Assembly: GCA_035711845.1 (NCBI GenBank)
Contig: DASTBU010000084.1
Location: 62,001-126,000, forward strand
DNA length: 64,000 nucleotides
Reading direction: 5' to 3'
From: DASTBU01 sp035711845
Lineage (GTDB): Bacteria > Acidobacteriota > Vicinamibacteria > Vicinamibacterales > 2-12-FULL-66-21
In this document: in pieces, positions 17,790-25,273 of the stretch
Position numbering within the stretch: position 1 is the first letter of the stretch
Layout of the letters: the number at the start of each line of letters is the position of its first letter
Position numbers and translations under genes: made by a program
Notes under the pieces: model-generated
Seen by the model: only the letters and a program-made list of their open reading frames with translations
Database searches by the model: none
Told to the model about the DNA's origin: nothing

Positions 17790-18008
17790 TCAATTGGCGT
17801 CTGCCGGCTGCCAGCCTGCCTGCTCGAGCTCGGTCACCTGCAGCGTCATCACCGACATCGCGCGTTCCACGCGATGCCAGTCGGTATAGCAGACCCGCCG
17901 AACGATTCGGCTGTCCTGCTCCTCCCTGACCTCCCACCCGAGGACACCAGCCTCGGTGATACTGAAACGTCGGGTGTGCCCCGCCTGCGTGAGTTCTTTT
18001 GCAAACAT
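17790..18008 (-). CDS. Small conserved-looking protein of unknown function
   Basis: A 72-aa reading frame, MFAKELTQAGHTRRFSI to the C-terminal WQPADAN, without signal peptide or membrane segment. Its mixed composition, with tryptophan, histidine and tyrosine in WEVREEQDSRIV and YTDWHRVERAM, looks like a real folded protein rather than a shadow frame. It is convergent with phoB. Upstream on its strand, TTTAC occurs twice 11 bases apart (18083-18087 and 18072-18076), resembling half a Pho box. No function can be assigned. Confidence 0.6.
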   Translation of the reverse strand: MFAKELTQAGHTRRFSITEAGVLGWEVREEQDSRIVRRVCYTDWHRVERAMSVMTLQVTELEQAGWQPADAN

Positions 18009-18457
18009 CTCCGTGCAGTCCAAGAGTGTGCCGGGATGTGTACTTTGTATCGCAGTTCCAATCCGAACGGGTGTAAACACTGCGTAAACAACTGCGGGCA
18101 GCCGCCATAACTCACTGCAGCTCTTGGTCTTATGGACCTCGGCGCGACGTCACCCGAACGTCGCGGTTCTGAAAGCCCATCGTTACAGAGGCACGCGATA
18201 AACGCCCTCAATCTCTACACCCTCACACTCTGGCGCGGTTGCACGGTCTCTGTGGCCTGTCTGCCCGGGTCGAATGCCGCTCGTGCCCGCGTCCTCGAAA
18301 GCCGTGGTGCCTACTGCATCGAGCGCGGCCATCAGACCGGCGTCCGCTCGTGGCTCTGGGAGATGCTGCCCGGCGGCGGAGCCCGAAGCCACAAACCCGG
18401 GATCAGCCTCAGTAGCGGTCGACACGCGCCCGGGTTGCGGACGATGATTGGGGCCGC
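18009..18457. other. 449-base gap without a supported gene
   Basis: Apart from the TTTAC pair near 18072-18087, I see no convincing gene. Open frames here are shadows with biased composition. The chromate transporter at the right edge lacks an obvious ATG and ribosome site, so part of its control region must lie here. Confidence 0.5.
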
Positions 18458-19585
18458 TTGGTTCCGCTGCACACGCTCGCGCTGCTCTTCCTCCGGCTGG
18501 GGGTCACGTCGTTTGGCGGCCCGGCCGCGCATATCGGGCTGCTCCACTACGAGGTGGTCCAGCGCCGGCGCTGGTTCTCCGACTCCGAGTTCGCGGAGAT
18601 GATTGCCGTCACGAACCTCATCCCGGGCCCGAACTCGACCGAGATGGCCATCCATGTCGGCCGCCGGGTGGCCGGATGGCCCGGATTCTTCGTCGCGGGC
18701 GTCTGCTTCATCCTGCCCGCGGCGCTCATCGTCGGCGCGTTGGCAGCCGTCTACGTGCGTTACGGGCGAACGCCGGATTTACGGTCGGTGCTCGACGGCG
18801 TGACGCCGGTGATCATCGCGGTGATCGCCCACGCGACGCTGTCGATTGCGAGATCCACTCTGGCTCGCCGTACGAGCTGGGCGATCGCGGCCGCTGCGAT
18901 GGCGCTTGCCCTCGCAGGCGTCAACGAGCTGCTGCTGCTCGCGCTTGGGGGGTTGGCGGCCATCGGCGCGGCACGACTTGTCGGCTGGAGCCTTGCCCTG
19001 GCAGCCATGCCATCTCTTGGCGCGATGACCGTCGCGTCCGCCGGCCCTGCCGTACCCCTCTCCGGCCTGCTGCTCTTCTTCCTCAAAATCGGCTCCGTAC
19101 TTTTCGGGAGCGGGTACGTCTTGATTGCGTTCCTCCGTGCCGACCTGGTCGAGCGCTGGGCATGGCTGACCGACCAGCAGCTGCTCGACGCGATCGCTGT
19201 CGGACAGGTCACGCCGGGGCCGCTGTTCACGACGGCCACATTCATCGGCTACGTGCTGCGCGGCCCGGAGGGAGCCCTGCTGGCGACGATTGGCATCTTT
19301 CTTCCGGCATTCGTGTTCGTGGCGCTCACGCAACCCGTGCTGCCCAGGCTGCGCCGATCTCCGGTCGCAACCGCCTTCCTCCGTGGCGTCGTCGCGGCCT
19401 CGCTCGGCCTGATGGCCGCCGTCGCGGTGGCGCTCGGCCTCGCGACGCTCACAAGCCCGATCCCGATCCTCAGCGCGGCCGCCGCGCTGTTGGTGCTCGC
19501 ACGCTGGAAGATCAACTCCGTCTGGCTCATAGTCGCTGGCGCGCTCGTCGGGTGGGGGGCCAGGGGATTCAGGGGATTCATGTGA
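18458..19585 (+). CDS. chrA: Two-domain chromate transporter (CHR family)
   Basis: Predicted inner-membrane chromate efflux protein, 375 aa, of the long-chain type with two homologous halves. The first half has FLRLGVTSFGGPAAHIGLLH and LIPGPNSTEMAIHVG; the second has FLKIGSVLFGSGYVLIAFL and GQVTPGPLFTTATFIGY. The TTG at 18458 is the only usable start before an in-frame stop, and it lacks a good ribosome site, so the true start or integrity of the N-terminus is uncertain. The last residues (GARGFRGFM) are encoded by the GGATTCA word array that fills the following gap, so the original stop may have been overrun. Confidence 0.88.
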   Translation: MVPLHTLALLFLRLGVTSFGGPAAHIGLLHYEVVQRRRWFSDSEFAEMIAVTNLIPGPNSTEMAIHVGRRVAGWPGFFVAGVCFILPAALIVGALAAVYVRYGRTPDLRSVLDGVTPVIIAVIAHATLSIARSTLARRTSWAIAAAAMALALAGVNELLLLALGGLAAIGAARLVGWSLALAAMPSLGAMTVASAGPAVPLSGLLLFFLKIGSVLFGSGYVLIAFLRADLVERWAWLTDQQLLDAIAVGQVTPGPLFTTATFIGYVLRGPEGALLATIGIFLPAFVFVALTQPVLPRLRRSPVATAFLRGVVAASLGLMAAVAVALGLATLTSPIPILSAAAALLVLARWKINSVWLIVAGALVGWGARGFRGFM

Positions 19586-19758
19586 TTCTTGTGGTTCATG
19601 GGTTCATGGGGTTCACGGGGTTCAGAAGGTTCCGGGGTTCAGAGGGTTCATCCCGTCCAGGTCGTGAAGCGCCGAACAGCACGAACCTATGAACCCCATC
19701 AACCTCGGAACCTCACTGAACTTGATGAACCTCTGAACCCGATTGAACCCGTTTAAGA
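19558..19758. repeat. Inverted word array, GGGTTCA then TGAACCC
   Basis: The gap between chrA and glgC has about a dozen variants of GGGGTTCA on the left (19560-19650). About eight variants of the complementary TGAACC lie on the right (19680-19755), so the two halves could pair as a long imperfect hairpin. The left end already lies inside the chrA frame. It may act as a terminator for chrA. Confidence 0.75.
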
Positions 19759-19765
19759 TCACACC

Positions 19766-21022
19766 ATGAACGATACCCTCACCCTCATCCTTGGCGGCGG
19801 TCGGGGCACACGGCTCTTTCCGCTCACGCACATGCGGTCCAAGCCCGCGGTGCCGCTCGGGGGCAAGTACCGGCTCATCGATATCCCGATCAGCAACTGC
19901 CTGCACGCGGGATTGAAGCGGATCTTCGTGCTGACGCAGTTCAATTCGGCTTCGCTCAACCGCCACATCGCGCAGACCTATCGGCTCGACATGTTCTCGA
20001 ACGGCTTCGTGGAGGTGCTCGCCGCCGAGCAGACGCCGGAGAGCTCCGCCTGGTTCCAGGGGACCGCCGACGCGGTCCGCCAGGCCGCGCGGCACTTCGT
20101 GGGATACGACGCCGACCACTTCCTGATCCTCGCCGGCGATCATCTGTACCGGATGGATTTCTGCGAGCTGATCGAGTCGCACATCGAAGACGGCGCCGAC
20201 ATCACCATCGCGGCGCAGCCGGTGAGCACCACCGACGCGACCCAGATGGGCATCCTGCTCTTCGACACGATGGGCCGCATCAGCGGCTTCGAGGAAAAGC
20301 CGAACGAGCAGCGGCTCGGCGAGATCGGCCACAGCACGCCGGGAGGCTCGACGGTCCGGGGCACCAGCGCCGGCAGGCCGTTCGTCGCCTCGATGGGGAT
20401 TTATGTGTTTTCGCGGGAGGTGCTGCTCGAGATCCTCGGCCAGCCGGGCATCGATTTCGGGAAGGAGATCATTCCGACCTCCCTCGGACAATATCGCGTG
20501 AGCCCGTTCATCTTCCGCGGGTACTGGGCGGACGTCGGCACGATCGAGTCGTTCTACGATGCCAACATCCAGCTGACCCAGCGCGACGCGCCCTTCAACT
20601 TCTTCGATCCGCAGAGGCCCATCTATACACACCCACGGTTCCTGCCGGCCACGCGCGCCTATGACTGCCGCATTCAGTCGTCCATCGTCGCCGAGGGGTC
20701 CTACCTGGACAATTGCGAGATCAGCGACTCGGTCGTGGGCATCAGGACGCACGTGAGCCCGGGCGCCAAGATCTCCCGCTCCGTGCTGCTCGGCGCCGAC
20801 TACTACGACGATCAGATAGTGGCGCAGGAGACCACATTGGGCATCGGTCGCGACGTGGTGCTGGACCGGGTGATCGTGGACAAGAACGCCAGGATTGGCG
20901 ACGGCGTGCGCCTCACCAACGCCAGGGGCGCCGCCGATCTGGATGGCGACGGCTTCTACATCCGCAACGGCATCATCATCGTCCCGAAGGGCACCGTCAT
21001 CCCGAGCGGAGTCAACGTCTGA
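19766..21022 (+). CDS. glgC: Glucose-1-phosphate adenylyltransferase (ADP-glucose pyrophosphorylase)
   Basis: Makes ADP-glucose from ATP and glucose-1-phosphate, the committed step of bacterial glycogen synthesis. The 418-aa protein has the nucleotidyltransferase signature LILGGGRGTRLFPLT at the N-terminus and KPAVPLGGKYRLIDIPISN. The catalytic ILAGDHLYRMD and the sugar-phosphate motif FEEKP follow. A left-handed beta-helix C-terminal domain begins near residue 290. It stands alone here, without other glg genes; carbon storage beside polyphosphate storage may be meaningful but is only context. Confidence 0.95.
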   Translation: MNDTLTLILGGGRGTRLFPLTHMRSKPAVPLGGKYRLIDIPISNCLHAGLKRIFVLTQFNSASLNRHIAQTYRLDMFSNGFVEVLAAEQTPESSAWFQGTADAVRQAARHFVGYDADHFLILAGDHLYRMDFCELIESHIEDGADITIAAQPVSTTDATQMGILLFDTMGRISGFEEKPNEQRLGEIGHSTPGGSTVRGTSAGRPFVASMGIYVFSREVLLEILGQPGIDFGKEIIPTSLGQYRVSPFIFRGYWADVGTIESFYDANIQLTQRDAPFNFFDPQRPIYTHPRFLPATRAYDCRIQSSIVAEGSYLDNCEISDSVVGIRTHVSPGAKISRSVLLGADYYDDQIVAQETTLGIGRDVVLDRVIVDKNARIGDGVRLTNARGAADLDGDGFYIRNGIIIVPKGTVIPSGVNV

Positions 21023-21204
21023 CCGCGCGGCTGTCGCGGCATCACGCTGCACCAATCGCGTCCGATTCGGGCTGACGCGCGCCCTCGTCACGTCATTCAT
21101 CCCTGAACGGCCTCTTCCATCACGCCGTTCGCCACGTTCTCTGTCCGTTCGTTCCGCAGGCGCACAACTGTCAACGGCTGGTGGGGTTCGCACGTCTAAG
21201 TGTC

Positions 21205-21233
21205 CGAATCGCCGTTATGGAGGCGGCGATTCG
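21205..21233 (+). other. Perfect 10-bp hairpin upstream of the HELQH protein gene
   Basis: CGAATCGCCG (21205-21214) and CGGCGATTCG (21224-21233) are perfect complements around a nine-base loop (TTATGGAGG). No T-run follows. It lies in the 288-base gap after glgC, 78 bases before the next start codon. Role unknown. Confidence 0.45.
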
Positions 21234-21310
21234 ACAATGGCGCGCGCGCGCTCGCCGCCCGCGCGCTGTCCGGCCAATGGATGCGGGGCACTTCCGATTC
21301 GGAGGTTGCC

Positions 21311-21871
21311 ATGGTCGAAGTCCTGCCGCTCGTGATCGCCGCTCTCGCCGTCGTCACCACGCATCCGGAGTCCTCGGCCGCCAACCGGGCGCGACCCGCA
21401 ATCAGGCGCGACCCACACGTGCTGCTCACCGCGATCGATCGGCCGGTCCGTGCTGCCAGCCGGGACATGCAGCAGCTGCTGGTGCGCGGCATGGCCCGCT
21501 CTCGGACGTTCGCGGACCTCATGGCCGCACTGGACGTGAGCGACGTCATCGTGTACGTGGAGGCCAACCGGACGCTCCCAGCATCGATCGCCGGCCGGAT
21601 GCTCTTCGCGACGGCCTCGCAGGACGGTCCCCGCTACGTCCGGATCCAGATCGACGACAGGGCGTCAACCGACCTGAAGATCGCGGCGATCGGTCACGAA
21701 CTGCAGCACGCGCTCGAGGTCGCGGGCGCCTCGGACGTGCGCACCCCAGAAGGGCTCGCGCGGTTCTACGAGCGGATCGGGACCCGTGGACCAACGTCGG
21801 GTACCTACGATACAACTGCGGCGCAGACGACGGGGCGGCGCGTGCTGTTCGAGCTGCAGGGCGTTGGATGA
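21311..21871 (+). CDS. Exported protein with HELQH metalloprotease-like motif, unknown function
   Basis: A 186-aa protein with a hydrophobic N-terminus (VLPLVIAALAVVTTHP), probably a signal or anchor. Near residue 137 is IGHELQHALEV, which contains the HExxH zinc-binding pattern; no third ligand is obvious. The ATG at 21311 is chosen because GGAGG lies five bases upstream; the frame extends further back without support. The stop is eight bases from the stop of the convergent sixA. A peptidase is possible, but the fold is not recognised beyond the motif. Confidence 0.7.
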   Translation: MVEVLPLVIAALAVVTTHPESSAANRARPAIRRDPHVLLTAIDRPVRAASRDMQQLLVRGMARSRTFADLMAALDVSDVIVYVEANRTLPASIAGRMLFATASQDGPRYVRIQIDDRASTDLKIAAIGHELQHALEVAGASDVRTPEGLARFYERIGTRGPTSGTYDTTAAQTTGRRVLFELQGVG

Positions 21872-21879
21872 AGGGGCGT

Positions 21880-22374
21880 TCAGGCGAGCTTGCGGAGCAT
21901 CCGGGGCGTGACGAACCAGCGCAGCATGCCGGTGCCCTTCGGTGGAAGCACGTCGAAGTCGATCCGGCATATCGCGCCCTTCTTGAATTCGATCGGGGCA
22001 CGGGCGCCGATCAGCCTGGCGGCCAACTCGCCCATGTTCGGTTCGTGGCCGACGAGCGCGACGTTCCCCTTTCGCGCGTGCTTCCCGACTTCCTGAATCA
22101 CCGCCGCGGCCGTGCCGCCGGGAGCCAGCGCGTCGGTGGCGACAATCGACGGTTTGCTCTTGACGCTCTCGGCAAGGATCTCGGCCGTCTGCCTGGTCCG
22201 GGCGAGAGGGCTCGTCAATATCACGGCAACCGACACGCCGAGACCATCGAGAGCCTTGGCTTCCCGGCGGAACCGGGACATCCCCTGACTCGTGAGCGGA
22301 CGCTTCGAGTCGTCCGGGTACTCGTCGCCGCGTTCGGCCGCGATTGCGTGACGCACCAGATAGAGCTCGAGCAC
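21880..22374 (-). CDS. sixA: SixA-type phosphohistidine phosphatase
   Basis: A 164-aa member of the histidine phosphatase (phosphoglycerate mutase-like) superfamily. The catalytic RHG-type motif reads LVRHAIAAERG (His 9); TSPLARTRQTAEIL and the second catalytic histidine in VALVGHEPNMGEL are clear. SixA removes phosphate from phosphohistidine in phosphorelay proteins. It begins with GTG ten bases after the CHAD gene stop, so the two are probably co-transcribed. This CHAD-SixA pairing beside ppx suggests a link to polyphosphate or phosphorelay control. Confidence 0.88.
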   Translation of the reverse strand: MLELYLVRHAIAAERGDEYPDDSKRPLTSQGMSRFRREAKALDGLGVSVAVILTSPLARTRQTAEILAESVKSKPSIVATDALAPGGTAAAVIQEVGKHARKGNVALVGHEPNMGELAARLIGARAPIEFKKGAICRIDFDVLPPKGTGMLRWFVTPRMLRKLA

Positions 22375-22384
22375 TCGCGCAGCC

Positions 22385-23359
22385 TCACCTTCCCTCGTTG
22401 ACCGCAGCGCTCGATCGGCCGGATCGCGGTCGAAGGGTGCCGAGATCCATCTTCAGGTGTCGCCTGCCGCGCCGGCCCGGCTGCGCAACCGATGGGACGA
22501 GGGACGATCGCGTGAGCTCGACCACGGAGAGCAGCGCCGGAACCGTCGACACGTAGCGCGCGTGCAGGCGCCGGCACTCATCCTCCAGCAGACGCGCAAT
22601 GATCTCGAGGCCACCATCGGGAGGCGTCGCGGACTGCGGCTCGGCAAGCACGGACGCGACGTAGGTCTGAAGCACCTGGAGATCGTGCAGACGGCCGAGC
22701 ATGTCCTGCGCGCGCTTGATCGTCAGCACCGGATCCTTCGCCTCCCGCAGTCCGGTTTCCGCGGCCAGTTCCAGCGCGTACCGCAGCTTCTTGGCCGCGA
22801 TGCGCACCTGATGGAGCCGCTCGGCCTCGTACAGCTGGCCGGCGTTCTCCAGGGCCGCGCGGAGCAGCTTCGAACGCTTGAGCAGGCGTGCCGCGAGCGT
22901 CTCGCGCCACTGCTCCGCGTCGGCCGCCTCGAGCGCTTCGCTCAGCGATTGGAGTCGCCGATCGAGCTTCGCCACCTTCACCCGATCGAGGCGTTTGAGC
23001 ATCGTCACGCGCCGCGACTCCTGCTCGTGGATCACGCGCGCGCGCACGTGCTCGAGGGCGAGCCGTGGCACGGTGTCGCGCTGAGCGAGCTCGTCGATGA
23101 GGCTGACGGTGACGTCGAGCTCCCGGATGGATCCGAGCGCCCTCGTGATCCGGCGAATCTTCCGGCCCGCCTTGTCTGCCTTCGATTTCTTCAACCCCGT
23201 TGCGAGCACCGGCACCGCTTCCCGCAGCCGGCGCGAGGCCACCCGCGCCTGATGGACCCCTTTGCCATCCCCCTCGACGGCCTGTTTGAGATTCCTCTTC
23301 AGTGCCTGGCGGCGGCGGGCCAGTAACACCGTTGTTACGCGTGGGTTAGAGCGGTTCAT
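22385..23359 (-). CDS. CHAD-domain protein (polyphosphate-associated)
   Basis: A 324-aa, very basic, all-helical protein. The first CHAD helix bundle has conserved histidine and basic residues in VHQARVASRRLREAVPVL (about 36-53); the second has LHQVRIAAKKLRYALELAA. CHAD domains bind polyphosphate through such His/Lys/Arg rows. The start at MNRSNPRVTTVLL is chosen because the much longer open frame upstream is antisense to the ppx gene. It is divergent from a second ppx across 114 bases and followed by sixA. It may tether or localise polyphosphate; an enzymatic role is not indicated. Confidence 0.9.
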   Translation of the reverse strand: MNRSNPRVTTVLLARRRQALKRNLKQAVEGDGKGVHQARVASRRLREAVPVLATGLKKSKADKAGRKIRRITRALGSIRELDVTVSLIDELAQRDTVPRLALEHVRARVIHEQESRRVTMLKRLDRVKVAKLDRRLQSLSEALEAADAEQWRETLAARLLKRSKLLRAALENAGQLYEAERLHQVRIAAKKLRYALELAAETGLREAKDPVLTIKRAQDMLGRLHDLQVLQTYVASVLAEPQSATPPDGGLEIIARLLEDECRRLHARYVSTVPALLSVVELTRSSLVPSVAQPGRRGRRHLKMDLGTLRPRSGRSSAAVNEGR

Positions 23360-23425
23360 GGTAGGATGCGACTCGACAGGAAGCGGGCTGAAAAGGCAGT
23401 CGCCAGTCCCCGGTTCAGCCAGTAT

Positions 23426-23441
23426 ATAACGGCCATGTAAC
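23426..23441. promoter_or_regulatory. Two-unit Pho-box-like site between the CHAD gene and ppx
   Basis: ATAAC (23426) and GTAAC (23437) lie 11 bases apart on the plus strand; because the unit is nearly self-complementary the minus strand reads GTTAC, GTTAT. No ten-base-spaced TANNNT follows in either direction, though minus-strand TATACT (23426-23421) could be a -10 element for the CHAD gene. Weak support. Confidence 0.35.
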
Positions 23442-23473
23442 GACAGGAACGGCTGGACCTCCCCCACAACTTC

Positions 23474-25156
23474 ATGCGCATCGCTGCCATAGACATAGGG
23501 ACGAACTCGGTACATATGATCGTGGTCCAGGTGCGGCCGGACCTCTCGTTCGAGGTCATCGACCGCGAGAAGGACATGGTGCGGCTGGGGGCCGGGGGCC
23601 TCGACGGGAAGGACCTGACCCCCACGGCGATGACGGCCGCGCTCCAGACCCTGGCGAAGTTCAAACGTCTGGCGGAATCGCACAAGGTGGACGAGATCGT
23701 CGCCGCGGCCACCAGCGCGACTCGCGAGGCCGAGAACGGCGGCGACTTCATCGCCGAAGTCGATCGGCAGACGGGCATCCGGATCCGCGTCATCTCGGGT
23801 ACCGAGGAAGCGCGACTCATCCACCTCGCCGCCGGGTATGGCGTGGATATCGGCGGGTCTACCGCGGTCGTCGTGGACATCGGCGGCGGGAGCGTCGAGG
23901 TCACGCTCGGCAGCGCATCCAGACTGACGCTTGGCCGCAGCTTCAAGGTCGGCGTCATCCGGCTGACCGAGCGGTTCGTGCACAGCGATCCCCTCTCGAG
24001 CGGCGACGAGCGGCGAATCGTCAAGCACGTGAACCGCGAGATGGGCAACTACCTCGATCAGATCGCAGCGCGCGGCTTCGATCGGGTGATTGGAACCTCC
24101 GGAACGATCCTTAGCCTCGGCGCGATCGCCGCCGATGGCGGTGCCGGACGGACCGACGAGCTGCGCAACCTGCGCGTGTCGGCCAAGGCACTGCACCGGC
24201 TCCGGAAGCGGATCGTCGGGGCCGACATCGAAGAGCGCATGCAGATCCCGGCCATGGACCCGCGCCGGGTGGATCTCTCGGTTGCCGGCTCGGTGCTGTT
24301 CGACACGATTCTTCGCCGGCTCGGCGCCGACGAGTTCACGCTGTGCGATCTCGCGCTGCGTGAAGGACTGGTGCTCGATTACGTCCACCGCAACAGCGCG
24401 CGCATCAGGAAGATCGAACGCTATCCGGACGTGCGCCGGCGCAGCATCGTCGAGCTCGGCGAGCGCTGCGGGTACTGGTCGGAGCACGCGCAGCAGGTGG
24501 CGCGGCTGGCGTTGAGCATCTTCGATCAGACGCGCAGCGTCCACGGGCTCTCGGACAAGGAGCGCGAGTGGCTCGAGTTCGGCGCACTGCTGCACGACAT
24601 CGGCGTGCATATCAGTTACGAGCGCCACCACCGTCACTCGTACTACCTGATCAAGAACGGCGACCTCCGCGGCTTCGATCCCAGGGAAACGGAGGTCATC
24701 GCGCTCGTCGCCCGATATCATCGCCAGGCCCCGCCCAAGAAGTCGCACGAAGGTTACGCCGATCTGCCGGGATCGCTCCGGCGGGTCGTGCGAACGCTGT
24801 CCGCGATGGTGCGGCTGGCTGAAGGACTGGATCGCAGCCACGCGGGGGCACTCGGGGGCGTGGACATCTACCCGCGCGTTGACGACTACCTCGCGCGCTT
24901 GCGTGCGGAGGGCGATGCGGAGCTCGAGCTCTGGGCGGCGCATCGCCACGTGGCGCCGCTCGAGAAGGTCCTCGGGAAACCGATACGCTTCGAGGTCGCG
25001 GGCAGCGATTACAAGGAGCCCGCCGCAACGGCCAGGGCCGCGGCGAGCCCGGAACCAGCCGCCCGCGCAGCACAAAAACCACGGAAAGGCGTTAGTGGTC
25101 GAGGACATCGCCCTCTTCGAACGGATCGCGCGGCCGATGCGACCGAACCGGCTTAG
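23474..25156 (+). CDS. ppx: Exopolyphosphatase / Ppx-GppA family phosphatase with HD domain (second copy)
   Basis: A 560-aa paralogue of the product at 4,134. It has the ASKHA loop IAAIDIGTNSVHMIVVQ at the very start, the second loop VVVDIGGGSVEVTLG near residue 134, the adenosine-side loop VIGTSGTILSLGAIA, and a C-terminal HD domain from about residue 373 (LLHDIGVHISYERHHRHS). The ATG is the first good start; no clear ribosome site precedes it. It is divergent from the CHAD gene. Two copies may split exopolyphosphatase and pppGpp phosphatase duties, which the sequence alone does not decide. Confidence 0.93.
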   Translation: MRIAAIDIGTNSVHMIVVQVRPDLSFEVIDREKDMVRLGAGGLDGKDLTPTAMTAALQTLAKFKRLAESHKVDEIVAAATSATREAENGGDFIAEVDRQTGIRIRVISGTEEARLIHLAAGYGVDIGGSTAVVVDIGGGSVEVTLGSASRLTLGRSFKVGVIRLTERFVHSDPLSSGDERRIVKHVNREMGNYLDQIAARGFDRVIGTSGTILSLGAIAADGGAGRTDELRNLRVSAKALHRLRKRIVGADIEERMQIPAMDPRRVDLSVAGSVLFDTILRRLGADEFTLCDLALREGLVLDYVHRNSARIRKIERYPDVRRRSIVELGERCGYWSEHAQQVARLALSIFDQTRSVHGLSDKEREWLEFGALLHDIGVHISYERHHRHSYYLIKNGDLRGFDPRETEVIALVARYHRQAPPKKSHEGYADLPGSLRRVVRTLSAMVRLAEGLDRSHAGALGGVDIYPRVDDYLARLRAEGDAELELWAAHRHVAPLEKVLGKPIRFEVAGSDYKEPAATARAAASPEPAARAAQKPRKGVSGRGHRPLRTDRAADATEPA

Positions 25157-25207
25157 CTCGTTCTTCGTCGCTCCGAAGGCAGCTTCCGCGCCAACCAGAT
25201 CGCGGAC

Positions 25208-25261
25208 GTTACACAACATTTACGTGTGCGAAACTGCGCGGAAACGGCCCGCCGATAGGGT
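25208..25261 (+). promoter_or_regulatory. Pho box and -10 element of pstB-phoU
   Basis: GTTAC (25208), TTTAC (25219), GAAAC (25230) and GAAAC (25241) lie at exact 11-base steps, then ten bases, then TAGGGT (25256-25261). The last two units and the hexamer are the same as at pstS. The pstB ATG is at 25274, so the transcript leader should be only about six bases. Confidence 0.8.
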
Positions 25262-25273
25262 AGAAGAGCCAGC

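Noticed and set aside
18132..18602. A plus-strand frame of 156 codons before chrA
   Set aside because: It overlaps chrA in another frame, has shadow composition, and no motif or ribosome site.
23322..23350. Three 11-bp-spaced units (CTAAC, GTAAC, GTTAC) on the minus strand
   Set aside because: They lie inside the first codons of the CHAD gene (SNPRVTTVLL) and have no matching -10 element; probably chance, or at most an internal site.
22385..25219. A 944-codon minus-strand frame covering the CHAD gene and the antisense of ppx
   Set aside because: Only the last 324 codons look like a protein (CHAD). The rest lies opposite a clear ppx gene and is a GC-driven shadow; the real start is at 23359.
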